NCBI GenBank assembly: GCA_030035585.1
Contig: CM057476.1
Coordinates: forward strand, 1,542,501-1,606,500
Direction: 5' to 3'
DNA length: 64,000 nt
DNA from: Dugong dugon
Taxonomy: Eukaryota; Chordata; Mammalia; Sirenia; Dugongidae
The translations under genes and the position numbers were made by a program. The notes under the pieces are model-generated. The model had not been told where the DNA came from, did no database searches, and saw nothing but the letters and a program-made list of their open reading frames with translations. This document shows, in pieces, positions 62,606-64,000 of this stretch. Numbering within the stretch: the first letter of the stretch is position 1; every line of letters begins with the position of its first letter.

Positions 62606-63639
62606 ACATGATTTATTTCCTTATCTGGATAGGAGAAGCTGGTGTTGGAGCTATAGCGTGCTGGTAAACTGGCTCTGATTTATAGTCTTTGCCAGTTTCC
62701 ATGGTGTAAATACTTCCACCGCGCTTGATATCACATGGCCAATGATCTAACAGCTGCCTCCAAGCATCTCCAAGCTGATAGCAGCCAGCTCTGGCACACC
62801 TATGTAACTTGCAGCTGGTTGCAACTGGTGGACTTGCTTATGTTGGTTATGGCTGGTTTGTATCCCGGTGTGCTGCAGCTATCAGAAGGCAGTCAACATT
62901 TTTATCAAGCCAGGCCTAGAGGGGGCATTTCCTAGTGTCTCAGTGAAGGCTTGTCCTCCTGGAGGAGTCTTTCAGGGTGCACAGCTGTGGCCCTGCCCAG
63001 AGTATGCTCATGCTCTGCCCTGCGGCTTTTCTGATGGCTGTGCATTCTGACCCCTAAGTCTGAATGCGATTAGGATCCTCTGGTTTCAAAATCTCTTCCA
63101 TAATTCCCATGCCGTATACTCAGAGGCTAGATGTAGACACAGGTGTGGTAGCCAGCACAAATTAATTTGCACTTGATGTTAAGGCTTCTTGAAATAGCGA
63201 TGCTTTTAACCCTCCCATCCCACTTATATAGATTCTTTTTAAATAGTTAATCTTCTTAGGCTGGATAATGAATAAGGCTGTGGGTGTAGTCCCAATCGAT
63301 CTGCAATTGTCTTTTAAATGCAGCATGCATCTCAGGGCTGGGTTTGACTGTACTCTCATCCAAGGTCGTACTTGTTGGCCCTAATAGATCAAAAGCTGAG
63401 AGGGCCGTGAAAGCTAATACATCTAAAACCACAATGGGAGAAATAGTGTGTTCGCTCACACCAGCTTCTCGGTCTTCCAGTTTCGTGGCGGGTGTTTGTC
63501 CTCATCTCCCCTTCTTTTCCTTTGTCTTAAAGGGGAAGGCATCAGAGCCCCAGGATCCACAGTCTAGCTTCTCTGCCAGTGAGAGACGGGACCCTTAGTG
63601 AGGTGAGGACTATGCTAGGAGAGTGACAGTCTGCTCTAG
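62606..63639. other. Unassigned repeat-poor stretch
   Basis: No repeat recognised. Small frames on either strand are not convincing. Confidence 0.45.
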
Positions 63640-64000
63640 CTCCTGCCTCAGGGCCTTTGCACTCACTCTTCTTCCTGGGACTGTCCCCTCCATGTCTCAG
63701 TTCCTTCTCATCACTCTGGTCTAGCTCACATGACACGTCCTCCGAGCAGCCCACCCTGACTACACTACCCAAAACAGCTGCCTCTCATCCACCTCACCAA
63801 CTGCCTTTATATTTTCTTATTCTATTTTCCTCTTAGCATTGATCATGAGCTGAACCTGTCTTGTTGTTTGTTTACATATTTGTCACCTCTCTCTCCCACT
63901 GGAACGTGAGCTCCTGGGGGTGCGGGCCTTAGCTTTCTCTCCTGTGTTTACTCTTGTAGATCCCACGTGGTCCATGTTCAATAAATCTGAAAGAATGGAC
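63640..64000 (+). mobile_element. L2 3' end
   Basis: CAGGGCCTTTGCACTCACTC, 'CCACTGGAACGTGAGCTCCT' and TTCAATAAATCTGAAAGAAT are the typical L2 3' terminal phrases. It reaches the window edge. Confidence 0.8.

Overview
The window is nuclear DNA of a placental mammal, and its repeats point to an afrotherian, most likely a proboscidean (elephant lineage). Dozens of copies belong to a tRNA-derived SINE group whose heads read like GCCCTGGTGGCACAGTGGTT or TCCCTGGGTGGTGCAAA and whose tails read like GAATCGACTCGACGGCAAC. These are AfroSINE-type elements. Their tails are shared with an RTE-clade LINE that is also present. Older mammalian-wide repeats (MIR, L2, MER5A, MER20, MLT1, L1M) form the background. 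I found no bacterial-type genes, no RNA genes apart from SINE tRNA-like heads, and no complete protein-coding gene. The window looks intergenic or intronic.

SINE classes used below. Class A has the GCCCTGGTGG head. Class A' has the TCCCTGGGTGGTGCAAA head and a 'CACACATGGGGTCGC' body. Class B has a tRNA-Gly-like head (GTGGTCCAGTGGTAGAATTC). Class C is a minus-strand mosaic of an RTE 3' end and a class B-like body.

Layout. 0-21 kb: SINEs, antisense L1 3' ends, and four copies of one approximately 0.5-kb LTR family at 7.5, 13.5, 14.9 and 16.6 kb. A possible first coding exon lies at 8.4-8.6 kb, and an RTE copy with a decayed reverse transcriptase at 19.7-20.7 kb. 21-24.3 kb: the most GC-rich and repeat-poor part, with a (CT)n tract followed by a possible non-coding first exon. 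24.3-36.8 kb: mixed SINEs, MER5A, three L2 tails, a purine-rich minisatellite (28.6-29.2 kb) and a fifth LTR copy. 36.9-38.0 kb: a clean 22-copy minisatellite with a 52-bp unit. 38-44 kb: SINE clusters and a CpG-rich island of unassigned sequence (41.5-42.5 kb). 44-56 kb: deeply nested transposons, including a four-level nest (44.1-46.9 kb), an RTE/L1/SINE triple nest (49.9-51.1 kb) and an L1 inside an L1 (52.9-55.3 kb). 56-64 kb: sparse old repeats, an alternating purine/pyrimidine tract, and an L2 tail at the right end.

No genes can be shown to work together. The two strongest gene-related candidates, both on the + strand, are a 38-codon exon with a good start context and a consensus splice donor (8467-8580) and a non-coding exon candidate (ending at 21974). 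They could be alternative 5' ends of one transcription unit, but that is inference. Repeat boundaries are read by eye and are accurate to a few bases only where a target-site duplication is given.
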